From NCBI GenBank assembly GCA_964358485.1, contig CAYHPY010000101.1:1-13282 (forward strand): a stretch of DNA of 13,282 nt. The letters run 5' to 3'. Shown here in pieces: positions 1 to 9,229 of this stretch. Position 1 is the stretch's first letter, and each line of letters starts with the position of its first letter. Made by a program: the position numbers and the translations under genes. The DNA comes from CAYHPY01 sp964358485 (lineage in GTDB: Bacteria > Elusimicrobiota > Elusimicrobia > UBA1565 > UBA9628). The notes under the pieces were generated by a model that saw nothing but the letters and a program-made list of their open reading frames with translations, made no database searches and was not told the origin of the DNA.

Positions 1-59
1 CGCCGCGGGAGCCCTAAAATGGGCGGCCCCGCTATTGAGGAAAATTCTCTGCTAAACAT
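1..59 (-). CDS. Possible partial CDS, N-terminus only (runs off window edge)
   Basis: An open frame starts at an ATG (57-59, minus strand) and stays open for 19 codons to the window edge; the peptide begins MFSREFSSIAGPP. A Shine-Dalgarno-like AAGGA lies at 67-71, 7 nt before the ATG, and a TATAAG hexamer at 69-74 overlaps it. It would be the next gene downstream of the glycine cleavage operon on the same strand, separated from it by the inverted repeat at 82-175. The peptide is too short to recognise a family. The start signals are the only support, so this may be chance. Confidence 0.3.
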   Translation of the reverse strand, partial: MFSREFSSIAGPPILGLPR

Positions 60-81
60 GCGATATTCCTTATAAGCGGGG

Positions 82-175
82 AGGCCCAGCTTCGACCGGC
101 TGCCGCGTTGCCCGGCGCTCAGATACATTCAGTATCTTCGCGCCTCGCGCCTTGCCGCCGGTCAAAGGTGGGCCT
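82..175. repeat. Long imperfect inverted repeat (hairpin element)
   Basis: Two arms (82-126 and 132-175) are inverted copies around a 5-nt loop, ATTCA (127-131). The outer 19 positions match at 17, and about 33 of 45 positions match over the whole arm. The tip is a perfect AGATAC/GTATCT pair and the foot a perfect AGGCCC/GGGCCT pair. Weaker similarity (TATAAGCG against TATAACCG) continues outside the core, to about 71 and 195. There is no T-tract next to it, so it is not a classical intrinsic terminator. It fills most of the gap between the AsnC-type gene and the window edge. It could be a dispersed MITE- or BIME-like repeat or a structured 3' end for the gcv transcript. Confidence 0.7.
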
Positions 176-211
176 CCAAAACAGCGGTTATAGGCCGGTC
201 GCAGCACTAGG

Positions 212-442
212 CTAGAAGCTCGCGGTGACAAGCGTCTCGGAGCCGGACACGCCCTTGATCAGGCGGATTTTGGACACGATCATCCCGCTGAGCTTGTCCA
301 TGGTGTCGGCTTCCACCTGGAGCACGGCGTCCCAGCCGCCGAAAACCAGATAGACCTCGGTGACGCCCTCGATGTCGCGGATGCTTCGAAGCGCTTCCTG
401 CTCAAGACCCGGTACCAGCTTGCAAAGGACGAATGCTTTCAT
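212..442 (-). CDS. Stand-alone Lrp/AsnC-type ligand-binding (RAM) domain protein
   Basis: A 76-residue protein consists only of the alpha-beta sandwich ligand-binding domain found at the C-terminus of Lrp/AsnC regulators. It runs from MKAFVLCKLVPG through the central 'GVTEVYLVFGGWDAVLQVEADT' region (shared style: G-x-x-D) to the final strand 'SETLVTASF'. There is no helix-turn-helix, so it cannot bind DNA like full Lrp. Stand-alone RAM proteins are known; they oligomerise and bind amino acids. The start chosen is the ATG at 440-442, because the frame upstream overlaps the ligase gene and looks non-native. A G-rich stretch (AGGGGGG) 8 nt upstream could be the ribosome site. It begins 13 nt after the ligase stop, so it is probably the last gene of the gcv operon and may sense glycine or another amino acid (inference). 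Confidence 0.85.
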   Translation of the reverse strand: MKAFVLCKLVPGLEQEALRSIRDIEGVTEVYLVFGGWDAVLQVEADTMDKLSGMIVSKIRLIKGVSGSETLVTASF

Positions 443-455
443 CGGATGAGCCCCC

Positions 456-1106
456 CTATCTTTTTCGGTTCCATTTTTCCGTTCTATATTTATCTTCCCT
501 GCGTTTTCCTTCCGAGAGCCAAGCTTCATCGAGGTCCCGTCGCGGAGCGCCCCATTCCGCGGCGATGCCCGCGGCCACGGCTGCCTCCAAATCGACTTCG
601 GGCTTTCCGGACGGGACCAGCCCCTCGGGACGCAGGGAGCCTTGGTAAAGTCCTTTCCCCCCGCGCCGGCGCAGGGCCCCGCCCAGGACTTTGCGCCCGT
701 CATGGCCGACCAAGTCCATCGGCTCGGGCCCAGAAAAGCAGGCCGCCTGAAGCCCCCCGGGCGCGCCCACGGGCCGCCCGGCGCACAGGGCGGAGCGGAT
801 GCCCGCCTCCTTAAAGCTTTGCTGAATTGGGCGGTGGATGTTTTTGTAGATCCAGCCGGGGGAGCTGAGCCGCTCCCAGGGGAATACCAAAGAGAAGGTG
901 AGGTCTCCGTCGTGAAAGACGATCCCGCCCCCCGTGGCCCGGCGAACCGTTTGGGCCTCGGGAATTTTCCGAGCCGCCGCCGCGGCCGAAGCCTCGGCCC
1001 AGGCTTGGGAATAGCCGAAGGTCAGGCCGGGTTCTTTCCAGCGAAAAAAACGGAGCAACACCGCTCCTTCCGGGGCCAGCTCCAGGACGGCCTCATCGAG
1101 GCCCAT
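456..1106 (-). CDS. Lipoate-protein ligase A / octanoyltransferase (LplA/LipM) family protein
   Basis: A 216-residue BPL/LplA/LipB-superfamily protein, somewhat shorter than typical LplA or LipM. Residues 2-9 (GLDEAVLE) match the family's 'MALDEA' N-terminal motif. Residues 55-72 carry the hallmark RRATGGGIVFHDGDLTFS. Lys139 in GRKVLGGALRR aligns with the conserved substrate-binding lysine. Cys123 in 'ACFSGP' sits 16 residues before that lysine, where GcvH-directed octanoyltransferases of the LipM type carry their catalytic cysteine. It could therefore be either an ATP-dependent ligase or a LipM-like transferase. The substrate is probably GcvH, encoded two genes upstream. The frame stays open upstream without an ATG, so ATG 1106 is chosen, 13 nt after the gcvP stop. 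No clear Shine-Dalgarno sequence is seen, which suggests coupling to gcvP translation. The C-terminal 20 residues are highly charged. Confidence 0.88.
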   Translation of the reverse strand: MGLDEAVLELAPEGAVLLRFFRWKEPGLTFGYSQAWAEASAAAAARKIPEAQTVRRATGGGIVFHDGDLTFSLVFPWERLSSPGWIYKNIHRPIQQSFKEAGIRSALCAGRPVGAPGGLQAACFSGPEPMDLVGHDGRKVLGGALRRRGGKGLYQGSLRPEGLVPSGKPEVDLEAAVAAGIAAEWGAPRRDLDEAWLSEGKRREDKYRTEKWNRKR

Positions 1107-1119
1107 CTGGCCCGCGGCG

Positions 1120-3984
<2,865 letters not shown>

Positions 3985-3985
3985 C

Positions 3986-4387
3986 TCAATGAGCGGCGGC
4001 GCCGCTGGCCAAGAATTGCTCGTACTTCTTGAGGTCCATCAGCGCCTCGGCGGAAGCCAGGCCCGCGTCGTCGGCCTTGATTTGAAACAGCCAGCCCCCG
4101 TCGTGGGGCTCGCGGTTGATCAGCGCGGGATCCTTGACCAAGGCCTCGTTGACGGCCGCAATCTCCCCGGCCACGGGAGCGTAGATGTCGAACGCCGCCT
4201 TGACCGATTCCACCACCGCGCAGGCTTCTCCTTGGGCCACCTTGCGCCCCGGCTTGGGCAATTCGACGAAGACCACGTCGCTGATCTCCTTCTGGGCGTG
4301 CTCGGACACGCCGACCGAGCCGACATGCCCCTTGAAATGGATCCATTCGTGGCTTTTGGCGAACCGGCAGGTCTCAGGCTTTGACAT
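3986..4387 (-). CDS. gcvH: Glycine cleavage system H protein
   Basis: The 133-residue lipoyl carrier shuttles the aminomethyl arm between P, T and L proteins. The N-terminal 'SHEW' motif (12-15), the 'GVSEHAQKEISDVVFVELP' strand region (26-44) and the lipoylation site Lys63 in ESVKAAFDI are all present. The length is normal for GcvH. The ATG lies inside the end of gcvT (14-nt overlap), with a strong AGGAGG five nucleotides upstream of it; this is the clearest Shine-Dalgarno site in the operon. It ends one base before gcvP. The modifying enzyme is probably the LplA/LipM-family protein encoded after gcvP. Confidence 0.98.
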   Translation of the reverse strand: MSKPETCRFAKSHEWIHFKGHVGSVGVSEHAQKEISDVVFVELPKPGRKVAQGEACAVVESVKAAFDIYAPVAGEIAAVNEALVKDPALINREPHDGGWLFQIKADDAGLASAEALMDLKKYEQFLASGAAAH

Positions 4388-5489
4388 CGGGCCTCCTGTA
4401 AAAGGGCATGGGGACGACTTCGGCGCCGACGGCGCGCCCGTGAAGCTCGACTTGAAGCAAAGTTCCGGACTTAAGGTCCGGGCGGTCCAGATAGCCCATT
4501 CCGATTCCCGCCTGGAGCGTCGGGGAGAAGGTGCCGCTGGCCAGCGTTCCCAACTTGCGCCCGTCCTGGAGCACCGCGCAGCCCGGACGAGGCACGCCCC
4601 GTTCCGTGAGCCGGAGCCCGGTCAGGCGGCGGCGCAGGCCCTCTTGCTTCTGCTTCTCAAGCGCCTCCTTCCCGATGAAATCCCCCTTCTGGAATTTCAC
4701 GACCCAGCCGTAGCCGGCCTCCAGGGGGGAATGGTCGTCGTCGAGGTCCTGCCCGTAAAGGAGAAGCCCGGCTTCCAGGCGCAGGGTGTCGCGCGCGCCC
4801 AGCCCGCAAGGCTCCAGCCCCACGGACCGGCCCTTGGTCATCAGGTTTTCCCAAAGGCGGCAGATCACCTCGGCCGGGACGATGAACTCGAAACCGTCCT
4901 CGCCGGTGTAGCCGGTCCGCGTGATCACCGACGGCTGGTCGAAAATTGAAACCTCCATGGCCCCGAAGCGGGGGAGCGCCGCGGCTTGCGCGTAGCCCAG
5001 GGATTCGGCGACCTCGACCGCCCGGGGCCCCTGCAACGCGATCATCCCGTAGAGGTCGGAGGCGTTCTCCAATTCAACGGCCATGCCTTTGGCGTGCTTG
5101 GACATCCACCGGAAGTCCTTGTCCGAGGTGGCGGCGTTGACCACGATCAGGAAGCGGTCCTCGGCCAGGCAGGAAACGATGACGTCGTCGACCACCCCGC
5201 CTTTCTCGTTGGGCAGGTGGGAATAGACTCCTTTTCCGGGAGACAGGCGCGAGATGTCGTTGGAATTGATCTTTTGAAGGAAGGCGCGGGCCTGCTTGCC
5301 TCGCGCCCAGACCTGGCCCATGTGGGACACGTCGAACATGCCGCAGGCGGAACGGACCGCCCCGTGCTCGCGGATGATCCCTTGATATTGGACCGGGAGT
5401 TCCCAACCGTGAAAATCCACCAACCGGCCTCCGGCCTCCACATGCTGGTCGTGGAGGGGAGTTCGCCTCAGGGCGGTTCCGGAGGTCAT
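4374..5489 (-). CDS. gcvT: Glycine cleavage system T protein (aminomethyltransferase)
   Basis: The 371-residue T protein transfers the one-carbon unit from aminomethyl-lipoyl-GcvH to tetrahydrofolate and releases ammonia. The N-terminal 'RRTPLHDQHVEAGGRLVDFHGWELPVQY' region (8-35, native T-protein start), MFDVSHMGQ (51-59), GGVVDDVIV (97-105, holding the conserved Asp101) and the folate-side 'RTGYTGEDGFE' (191-201) are present, as is the C-terminal barrel with 'ASGTFSPTL' (317-325). The ATG at 5487-5489 is chosen because the frame farther upstream overlaps the hydrolase gene and encodes Arg-rich shadow sequence. No Shine-Dalgarno sequence precedes it; a TATTTT hexamer lies 6 nt upstream instead. 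It is 50 nt downstream of the hydrolase stop and overlaps gcvH. Confidence 0.97.
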   Translation of the reverse strand: MTSGTALRRTPLHDQHVEAGGRLVDFHGWELPVQYQGIIREHGAVRSACGMFDVSHMGQVWARGKQARAFLQKINSNDISRLSPGKGVYSHLPNEKGGVVDDVIVSCLAEDRFLIVVNAATSDKDFRWMSKHAKGMAVELENASDLYGMIALQGPRAVEVAESLGYAQAAALPRFGAMEVSIFDQPSVITRTGYTGEDGFEFIVPAEVICRLWENLMTKGRSVGLEPCGLGARDTLRLEAGLLLYGQDLDDDHSPLEAGYGWVVKFQKGDFIGKEALEKQKQEGLRRRLTGLRLTERGVPRPGCAVLQDGRKLGTLASGTFSPTLQAGIGMGYLDRPDLKSGTLLQVELHGRAVGAEVVPMPFYRRPDVKA

Positions 5490-5495
5490 AGCTGA

Positions 5496-5501
5496 AAAAT
5501 A
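5496..5501 (-). promoter_or_regulatory. Possible -10 element for gcvT (near-leaderless start)
   Basis: On the minus strand TATTTT ends 6 nt before the gcvT ATG, in an AT-rich patch that stands out in this GC-rich DNA. A TTGGAA that could serve as -35 lies 19 nt upstream, a long spacer. If used, transcription would begin at or next to the ATG. Co-transcription from the hydrolase gene is equally possible. The 50-nt gap has no room for a glycine riboswitch. Confidence 0.3.
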
Positions 5502-5539
5502 GCATATGTCCTCAGGGAGATTCCAACCGCCCGGGAGGC

Positions 5540-6349
5540 TCAATCGCCGGCGCCGATGTCGATGAAATCCAGAGCTTCGTCGCGGGCCGGGTCTTCCTCC
5601 TCCCCCTCGGCCTCCGGCTCGGGGCCGGTCAACCGGGAGACCAGCCAGCCGCATACCGCCGCGACCACCCCGGCCCGGTCGGCCTGGAATTCATGGTCCT
5701 CGCTTTTGAGCTCCAGCAATTCCTTGGGGAGACGGGCCAGGGCGAACAGGGCCGCCGTGGACGCCGGCGGCACCAACCGGTCCTTCATCCCTTGGACGAA
5801 CAAAAGGGGCGTCGGTGAAATTTTCCGAAGGTACTCGCCGGGATGGTCTTCCTGGGCGGCCCGGAGATAGTCGCTCCACACCTGGGCCAGCGGCCCCATG
5901 GCGACCACCCGGCCGTTTTTCCGAATATAGGCCCGGTCGCCCGCCTCGTTGGTCCGGGGAAAGGCCGGCGCCAGCACCGCGGCCGCGGCGACCCGCACCT
6001 CCGCCGCCAGGCGCAGGGCGATCCACCCCCCGAGGCTGTAACCGAGAAGACCGATCCGCCACGGGTCCACTCCGTGGTATTTCGACAAAAGTTTGACCGC
6101 GGCCCGCGCGTCGGTGAGCAGGCCTCCGATCTCCCAACGCCCCCCGGATCCCCAAGAGCCCCGGAAATGAGGCAGGAACACGGTCAGGCCCCTGCGGCAA
6201 AGCTCCGCCGCCATGTCCTCGTTCTGCTGGACCCCGGGAAAACCGTGGAAGAGGATGACGCCGGGAGTGACCGCCGCCCCCATGGGGCGGTAAAGCCCCC
6301 CCACCCGCCATTGCGAGCCGACCCGGAATTTGACCGCTCGGATGTCCAC
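5540..6349 (-). CDS. Alpha/beta hydrolase (dienelactone hydrolase / serine peptidase-like)
   Basis: A 269-residue alpha/beta-hydrolase-fold protein with an oxyanion region HGFPG (35-39), nucleophile elbow GYSLGG with Ser105 (103-108), probable catalytic Asp190 in GMKDRLVPP and His219 in SEDHEF. The spacing fits a complete Ser-Asp-His triad. There is no signal peptide, so it is probably cytoplasmic. After about residue 242 comes an acidic tail (EAEGEEEDPARDEALDF) outside the fold. The start is GTG (6347-6349): the first strand of the fold begins right after it and no in-frame ATG lies upstream. The next ATG is at residue 23 and would remove that strand. It lies 50 nt upstream of gcvT on the same strand and may lead the gcv transcript. 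The substrate cannot be inferred; esterase, peptidase or acyl-transferase roles are all possible. Confidence 0.85.
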   Translation of the reverse strand: MDIRAVKFRVGSQWRVGGLYRPMGAAVTPGVILFHGFPGVQQNEDMAAELCRRGLTVFLPHFRGSWGSGGRWEIGGLLTDARAAVKLLSKYHGVDPWRIGLLGYSLGGWIALRLAAEVRVAAAAVLAPAFPRTNEAGDRAYIRKNGRVVAMGPLAQVWSDYLRAAQEDHPGEYLRKISPTPLLFVQGMKDRLVPPASTAALFALARLPKELLELKSEDHEFQADRAGVVAAVCGWLVSRLTGPEPEAEGEEEDPARDEALDFIDIGAGD

Positions 6350-6389
6350 GCCCGAAAGACACGCAACGCTATGACCCGGGAATAAATCC

Positions 6390-6395
6390 TAATAT
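6390..6395 (+). promoter_or_regulatory. Possible -10 element for the YfhO-like gene
   Basis: TAATAT ends 6 nt before the ATG at 6402, within the AT-rich stretch 6381-6395 of the 52-nt divergent gap. No good -35 is visible at 17 nt. The purine-rich AGAGGA between the hexamer and the ATG lies too close to the ATG to be an ordinary Shine-Dalgarno site. This arrangement would give a leaderless message. Confidence 0.35.
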
Positions 6396-6401
6396 AGAGG
6401 A

Positions 6402-8714
6402 ATGCGGGAAAACGGAAACCGCGTGGGGCCGGCGATCGGCCTCCTGGCGGTTCTGGCGGCGGCCCTGACGGCCGAAGGCCTCCTCTCAGGCGGGGCCAAA
6501 GTCATGTCCAGCCGCTACCAGGACCTTCCCCAGCATTTCCTCCCCTGGCTGGAATTCGGCTTCGGCGAGATTCGCAAGGGAAATTTCCCCTTCTGGAACC
6601 CGCGCGCTTTCTCCGGGACGCCGTTCTTCGGAGCCTGGGAATCCGCCCTCCTATATCCTCCGAACTGGCTTCACCTGATCCTGTCCCCCGGCGCGGCGAT
6701 CAACGCCGTCATCGCCCTGCATCTTTTCCTGGCCGGACTCTTCACCTTCCTTTGGTCGCGGCGGCGGGGCGTGAGCCCGGCCGGTTCGTTGCTCGCGGGA
6801 GCCGTGTTCATGCTGTCCGGGCCGTTTTTCACCCGGATTTTCGCGGGCCACATGCCCCCGGTCTGCGCCATGCCCTGGGCGGCCGCCATCCTCTGGGCCT
6901 TGGACGGCCTGATCGAGAAACCTTCGGCCGGGTGGGCCTTGGCCGGAGCCGCGTGCGTCGGCCTTCAGATTTTGGCCGGAAACCCCCAATTCGTCTACTA
7001 CACCGGCCTGGCCGCCCTCATTTACGGCGGCCTGCGCCTGAGAGATTGTCCCCGGCCGGGGGCGGGGCTGGCCGGCCTGGCCGCGGTCTACGCGGGGGGC
7101 GCGGCGCTCGCGGCGGTGCAAATCCTCCCCGGCTTGGCGGCCGCCCGGGAATCGGTCCGCGGGGGAGGCGTCGCCCGCGAGTTCGCCGCCCAATTCGCCC
7201 TGCCCTGGGAAAATTTTCTGACTTTTCTGGTCCCCGGAGTATTCGGAGATTTGACGGCCGTGCCCTATTTCGGCCGAGGCTATCTTTGGGAGTTCTGCCT
7301 TTTTGTCGGGGTCTCCTCCCTGGCCCTGGCGGCTTTCGCTTTCAAGGGAAAGGCGAGCCTCTGGCGGGCCCCGGCGCTTTCCGCCGCCGCGGTCCTCCTC
7401 CTGGCTCTCGGCGCCCGCCTTCCGATTTACGATTTTTTATTCCGCTTTCTGCCGGGCTACGCGCTTTTGAGAGGAACGGCGAAGTTCGGATTTCTGGCGG
7501 CGCTGTTTCTGGCGCATCTGGCGGGACAGGGGCACGACCGACTGAAAGAATCCGCTTCAAACAGGAAGCCGCCCGCGGCCGCTTTGGCGGTTCTATCCTT
7601 GCTGTTGGCCGCGGGTGGGATCTGGACCCTGGCCCAAGCCTCCCAACCGGACGCCGGAAATTGGCCTCGGCTGATTTCCGCTCTCCGGGAGACCGGGGAA
7701 ACTTATTTGCCCGGGAACATTTCGGCCCTGCCGGAGTTCGCGCGGGAATCCGCCGCCCAGGCCGGCCGCCGCTGTCTTGGCGCGGCGGCAGTCGCCCTGG
7801 CCGCGGCGGCCGCTCTGATTTTCCTGACGCCCGCCCGGGCCGCCCGCGCCCTGGCGGGGCTGGCCGTCGCCGAACTGCTGGTCTTTTCCATGGGCGCCAG
7901 GACTTTCATGCGCTATCCGCCGGCCTATCCGGCCGCTTGGAAGGAGGCCGTCGCGACGGCGCCTCCCGACTCGCGCTTCCTGCACATCGACACCGCCCTG
8001 CGAAACCGGGGGATGTCCTTGGGATTTGACGAAGTCCTCGGCTATTCCCAATTGAGCCCCCGGCGCTACCTGGAATTCATCAGCTGGACCCAGGGCCTGG
8101 AAACCTCCCCGTCCGGCCAGTACCCGCCGATCACCCGCCTGGCCCGGATTTTCTCCATGCTCCGGCTGAGAACGGTTTTCATGGACGACAAGCAGCGGAG
8201 CGTAGCGACGCTGCCCTCCCCCTTTCCCAGGTTTTTGCTCCTCGGCGATTGGACCATAAAAAAGGGCCGGGAAGAGATTTTCGAGGCCCTCGGCGGCCCG
8301 GACTTTAATCCCAAAAAGACGGTCATCTTGGAGCGGGAACCCGTGCCCGCCCCGGCGCCCGGAGCCAACGACGGAACGGTCCGCTTGGTCAAGGAAGACA
8401 CCGACTCCCTGGAAATCGAGGCGGAACTCAAAAACCCTGCGATCCTCCTCATCACCGATGCCTTCGCCCAAGGCTGGGCCGCCAAGGCTAATGCGCCGGG
8501 ACCTCAAAATGAATACGAAGTCCTCCCGGCCAATTTTGTCCTCCGCGCGATTCCGTTGGCGGCGGGACGCCATCATTTCACCTTGGAATACACCCCCAAA
8601 GGACTTAAGGAAGGCCGGGCGATCTCTCTGGCGGCCTTGCTATGCCTGCTGGCCTTCGGCGCCAAAAGGGCGCTCTCCCGCCTTGTTCGCCAGGGCAAGC
8701 AGGCCGCGAAATAA
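6402..8714 (+). CDS. YfhO-like multi-pass membrane protein (GT-C fold)
   Basis: A 770-residue integral membrane protein. The first helix is at about 10-27; an extracytoplasmic loop then carries the acidic GT-C/YfhO-type motif 'YQDLPQHFLPW' (39-49) and 'FPFWNP...GTPFFG' (62-77). About ten further hydrophobic segments are spread from 100 to 500. A soluble region (about 500-738) ends in 'GWAAKA...ANFVLRAIPLAAGRHHFTLEYTP', the conserved C-terminal pattern of the YfhO family, and a last helix lies at 738-755. Family members are thought to transfer sugars from lipid carriers to cell-wall polymers, glycolipids or proteins; the substrate here is unknown. The gene stands alone, divergent from the hydrolase gene and convergent with the envelope operon. 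The start is the ATG at 6402. Confidence 0.85.
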   Translation: MRENGNRVGPAIGLLAVLAAALTAEGLLSGGAKVMSSRYQDLPQHFLPWLEFGFGEIRKGNFPFWNPRAFSGTPFFGAWESALLYPPNWLHLILSPGAAINAVIALHLFLAGLFTFLWSRRRGVSPAGSLLAGAVFMLSGPFFTRIFAGHMPPVCAMPWAAAILWALDGLIEKPSAGWALAGAACVGLQILAGNPQFVYYTGLAALIYGGLRLRDCPRPGAGLAGLAAVYAGGAALAAVQILPGLAAARESVRGGGVAREFAAQFALPWENFLTFLVPGVFGDLTAVPYFGRGYLWEFCLFVGVSSLALAAFAFKGKASLWRAPALSAAAVLLLALGARLPIYDFLFRFLPGYALLRGTAKFGFLAALFLAHLAGQGHDRLKESASNRKPPAAALAVLSLLLAAGGIWTLAQASQPDAGNWPRLISALRETGETYLPGNISALPEFARESAAQAGRRCLGAAAVALAAAAALIFLTPARAARALAGLAVAELLVFSMGARTFMRYPPAYPAAWKEAVATAPPDSRFLHIDTALRNRGMSLGFDEVLGYSQLSPRRYLEFISWTQGLETSPSGQYPPITRLARIFSMLRLRTVFMDDKQRSVATLPSPFPRFLLLGDWTIKKGREEIFEALGGPDFNPKKTVILEREPVPAPAPGANDGTVRLVKEDTDSLEIEAELKNPAILLITDAFAQGWAAKANAPGPQNEYEVLPANFVLRAIPLAAGRHHFTLEYTPKGLKEGRAISLAALLCLLAFGAKRALSRLVRQGKQAAK

Positions 8715-8762
8715 GCCCCAAATTCCCGCGGCTTATTTTGTCGTTGAGAACAAAATTTCCCG

Positions 8763-8787
8763 AGGGGGAACGTCAAAAGTCCCCCCC
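8763..8787. other. Weak stem-loop after the YfhO-like gene
   Basis: In the 197-nt convergent gap (8715-8911) GGGGGAAC can pair with GTCCCCC around a short CAAAA-containing loop, with one bulge. Just upstream, ATTTTGT (about 8737-8743) can pair with ACAAAAT (8752-8758). Neither has a proper T-tract, so a role in termination is uncertain. Confidence 0.3.
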
Positions 8788-8818
8788 ACGCCGACCGCGT
8801 TTAACTGACTCGCGGGAC

Positions 8819-8860
8819 CCCTCTGGGATCGATAGCAAATACGCTATCGATCCCAGAGGG
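8819..8860. repeat. Perfect 18-bp inverted repeat in convergent gap
   Basis: The left arm (8819-8836, CCCTCTGGGATCGATAGC) and right arm (8843-8860) are exact reverse complements around a 6-nt loop, AAATAC. It lies between two convergent genes, 104 nt after the YfhO-like stop and 51 nt beyond the end of the PilZ-like gene. It could act as a bidirectional transcription stop or RNA-end stabiliser, but lacks the U-tract of an intrinsic terminator on either side. A dispersed repeat is the alternative. Confidence 0.8.
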
Positions 8861-8911
8861 ACGGCAAGCCGATGTGTTCGAACTCCCGCGCCCGGCGGGA
8901 CCCGGCTCAAC

Positions 8912-9229
8912 CTATCGGGAGAGCAAGTCCAGCAACGCCGCCCCCAGGCGGCGCTTGAGGACTTCGTCGGTGAAGCGGATCTCGGCCCGGCAGTAGCGGT
9001 CGGAGTCGAGCTCCGCGTGCCGGACCTCCCCGGCGACTCCCTCGAAGCGCTCGGCGGCCAGGTCGAAGTCCAGGAAGAGCCGGTCGCCCGCCCGCAGTTC
9101 GGTCCGGGTGTCGAGGAGGGCGTCCGAGCCCGAAAGTTTTTCCAGGCGGCCCCAGGAGTCCTGGCGCGCGGCCGTCTCCGGAAAGCGGATGACGACGGGA
9201 AGCCGGACGGGGAAGGCGCCCCGGCTCAA
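8912..9229 (-). CDS. PilZ-like domain protein (degenerate)
   Basis: A 105-residue protein with the strand pattern of a small PilZ beta-barrel: 'FPVRLPVVIRF' (6-16), 'SWGRLEKLSGSDALLDT' (25-41), 'LRAGDRLFLDFDL' (45-57), 'FEGVAGEVRHAEL' (62-74) and 'YCRAEIRFTD' (79-88), ending in a helix. PilZ proteins normally bind cyclic di-GMP through RxxxR and D/NxSxxG motifs. Here the RxxxR is not seen, and the second motif is reduced to KLSGSD, keeping only Ser33, so nucleotide binding is doubtful. The start taken is TTG (9227-9229), which overlaps the stop of the preceding gene (TTGA). A longer frame reaches an ATG at 9328, but its extra 33 residues are Pro/Gly/Arg-rich shadow sequence. It is last of four overlapping genes. 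Confidence 0.65.
   Translation of the reverse strand: MSRGAFPVRLPVVIRFPETAARQDSWGRLEKLSGSDALLDTRTELRAGDRLFLDFDLAAERFEGVAGEVRHAELDSDRYCRAEIRFTDEVLKRRLGAALLDLLSR

Noticed and set aside
443..703. N-terminal extension of the stand-alone RAM protein
   Set aside because: The extra 87 residues lie in an alternative frame of the ligase gene, lack a helix-turn-helix and look like shadow sequence.
5490..5539. Glycine riboswitch upstream of gcvT
   Set aside because: The gap is only 50 nt and shows no tandem aptamer-like structure; a glycine aptamer does not fit.
5490..5654. N-terminal extension of gcvT by 55 codons
   Set aside because: It overlaps the hydrolase gene and encodes Arg/Gly-rich sequence unlike T proteins, whose conserved N-terminus begins just after the ATG at 5489.
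6752..8029. 425-codon plus-strand frame inside the YfhO-like gene
   Set aside because: It is a Gly/Arg/Pro-rich alternative frame of a clear membrane protein gene.
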